Source: Cyanobacteriota bacterium (GTDB taxonomy: Bacteria > Cyanobacteriota > Cyanobacteriia > PCC-6307 > Cyanobiaceae). Taken from it: a stretch of 6,344 nt of DNA. Shown here in pieces: positions 5,246 to 6,344 of this stretch. Numbering within the stretch: position 1 is the first letter of the stretch; each line of letters opens with the position of its first letter. The translations under genes and the position numbers were made by a program. The stretch covers positions 1-6,344 of the forward strand of contig JAPLIF010000126.1 of assembly GCA_026389255.1 (NCBI GenBank). Reading direction: 5' to 3'. The notes under the pieces were generated by a model. That model ran no database searches, was not told the DNA's origin, and saw only the letters and a list, made by a program, of their open reading frames with translations.

Positions 5246-6344
5246 TTGCCCACCCTCGCTGCCAGCGGCAACCCCCCGGTGCCGGGGAGCCTTTCCGCCG
5301 CCGCCCCGCCAGCCCACCAGGACGGAGCCCAGAACGGCAACGATGAGCTGGAACGGCTCCTGGAGGTGCTGCCGGCGCCGGTGCGGCAGGCCCTCCAGCC
5401 CCCCGAATGCCGCGACCAGCTGCTGGAGGTGGTTCTCGATCTGGGCCGGGTGCCGGAGGCCCGTTACCCCTCCAGGGCCGTGGCGCTGGGAACCGTGCCG
5501 ATCGAACGGGCCGACCTCGCCGGCGTCCTGGACCGCCTGGGCGCCTTTGGGGGAGACAACCGCGCCGGCATTGAGCGCACCCTGCACCGCATCAGCGCCC
5601 TGCGCAACCGGCGGGGCGAGGTGGTGGGCCTCACCTGCCGGGTGGGACGGGCCGTGTTCGGCACGGTGGCCATGGTGCGCGACCTGCTGGACAGCGGCGA
5701 ATCCCTGCTGCTGATGGGCCCGCCCGGGGTTGGTAAAACCACAGCCCTGCGGGAGATCGCCCGGGTGCTGGCCGATGAGCTGACCCGGCGCGTGGTGGTG
5801 ATCGACACCAGCAACGAGATCGCCGGGGACGGCGACATCCCCCATCCGGCCATCGGCCGGGCCCGGTGCATGCAGGTGGCCCAGCCCGAATTGCAACATC
5901 AGGTGATGATCGAGGCCGTGGAAAACCACATGCCCGAGGTGATCGTCATCGATGAGATCGGCACCGCCGCCGAGGCGATGGCGGCCCGCACCATCGCCGA
6001 GCGGGGCGTGATGCTCGTGGCCACAGCCCACGGCAATGCCCTGGCCAATCTGATCAAGAACCCCACCCTCAGCGACCTCGTCGGCGGCATCGAATCGGTC
6101 ACCCTGGGTGACGAGGAGGCGCGCCGCCGCCGGACCCAGAAAACCGTGCTGGAACGGGCGGCGGAACCGACCTTCTCCCAGGCGGTGGAAATGCACAGTC
6201 GCCACCGCTGGCTGGTGCATCGGGATGTGGCCGCCACGGTGGACCAGTTGCTGCGCGGCCAGCCCCCCCGGCCCCAGATCCGGGAACTCCAGGCCGATGG
6301 CCAATGGCGCCTGCAGGAGTCCGCCCCGGAGCCGACAGGATCCA
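5246..6344 (+). CDS. Ycf45 / R3H-domain AAA-type ATPase, 3'-truncated by the window
   Basis: The frame is open from a TAG at 5204 to the right edge, giving 366 residues from TTG 5246. It matches the Ycf45 family of cyanobacteria and algal plastids, related to the sporulation ATPase SpoIIIAA, usually annotated as an R3H-domain nucleic-acid-binding ATPase. The first ~29 residues are Ala/Pro-rich. NDELERLLEVLP begins the conserved part, then GIERTLHRISALRNRRGEVV near 107-126, Walker A GPPGVGKT (158-165), Walker B VIVIDE (232-237, D236 and E237), and TAHGN (260-264), a conserved sensor-like motif. The R3H domain expected at the C-terminus lies beyond the window. The start is uncertain: the only usual start codons before the conserved part are TTG 5246 and GTG 5279, neither with a good Shine-Dalgarno. 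Its biological role is not established; nucleotide hydrolysis is supported by the intact motifs. Confidence 0.88.
   Translation, partial: MPTLAASGNPPVPGSLSAAAPPAHQDGAQNGNDELERLLEVLPAPVRQALQPPECRDQLLEVVLDLGRVPEARYPSRAVALGTVPIERADLAGVLDRLGAFGGDNRAGIERTLHRISALRNRRGEVVGLTCRVGRAVFGTVAMVRDLLDSGESLLLMGPPGVGKTTALREIARVLADELTRRVVVIDTSNEIAGDGDIPHPAIGRARCMQVAQPELQHQVMIEAVENHMPEVIVIDEIGTAAEAMAARTIAERGVMLVATAHGNALANLIKNPTLSDLVGGIESVTLGDEEARRRRTQKTVLERAAEPTFSQAVEMHSRHRWLVHRDVAATVDQLLRGQPPRPQIRELQADGQWRLQESAPEPTGS

Noticed and set aside
4874..6304. Long minus-strand open frame of 476 codons
   Set aside because: It is antisense to the Ycf45-type gene and part of ndhN, both clearly coding, and its His/Gly/Ala-rich product is the usual mirror of a high-GC gene.
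1..6344. CRISPR arrays, insertion sequences, tRNA or rRNA genes, defence or toxin genes
   Set aside because: I found no regularly spaced repeats, transposase motifs, terminal inverted repeats or cloverleaf sequences on either strand.

Overview
The window looks like chromosomal DNA from a high-GC cyanobacterium of the Synechococcus/Cyanobium (picocyanobacterial) type. The strongest evidence is a complete ndhN gene, which is confined to cyanobacteria and plastids, followed by a gene of the Ycf45 / R3H-domain ATPase family. Base composition is roughly two-thirds GC over most of the window. I saw no copy of the HIP1 octamer GCGATCGC, which fits picocyanobacteria better than many other cyanobacteria. 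Genus and species cannot be fixed from this sequence.

Layout. Positions 1-151 hold the first 50 codons of a minus-strand gene that runs off the left edge; I do not recognise its product with confidence. Positions 152-403 are a divergent intergenic region with two mutually exclusive hairpins and no convincing promoter. From 404 onward every gene is on the plus strand: a CsgG-family secreted protein (404-1312), a protein with an LssY C-terminal domain (1359-2693), a DUF3616 secreted protein (2855-3952, with an apparently frameshifted N-terminus), an L,D-transpeptidase of the YkuD family (4012-4575), ndhN (4659-5114), and a 3'-truncated Ycf45-type ATPase (5246 to the right edge).

How they fit together. 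The four genes from 404 to 4575 each begin with a signal peptide or hydrophobic N-terminal segment and lie 46 to about 60 bp apart, or up to 161 bp if the annotated DUF3616 start is used. They may form an envelope-directed transcription unit: a CsgG-type periplasmic/outer-membrane protein, two exported proteins of unknown function and a peptidoglycan cross-linking enzyme. That they cooperate is inference. NdhN (NDH-1 complex, thylakoid) and the Ycf45 ATPase are housekeeping genes that follow. 

Most of the window is ordinary cyanobacterial gene content, and I did not find a clear new system. The points most worth a second look are the apparent frameshift at the DUF3616 N-terminus, the 5-bp hairpins that place the stop codons of three consecutive genes in their loops, the CsgG homologue without a lipobox, and the repeat-plus-hairpin region after ndhN.
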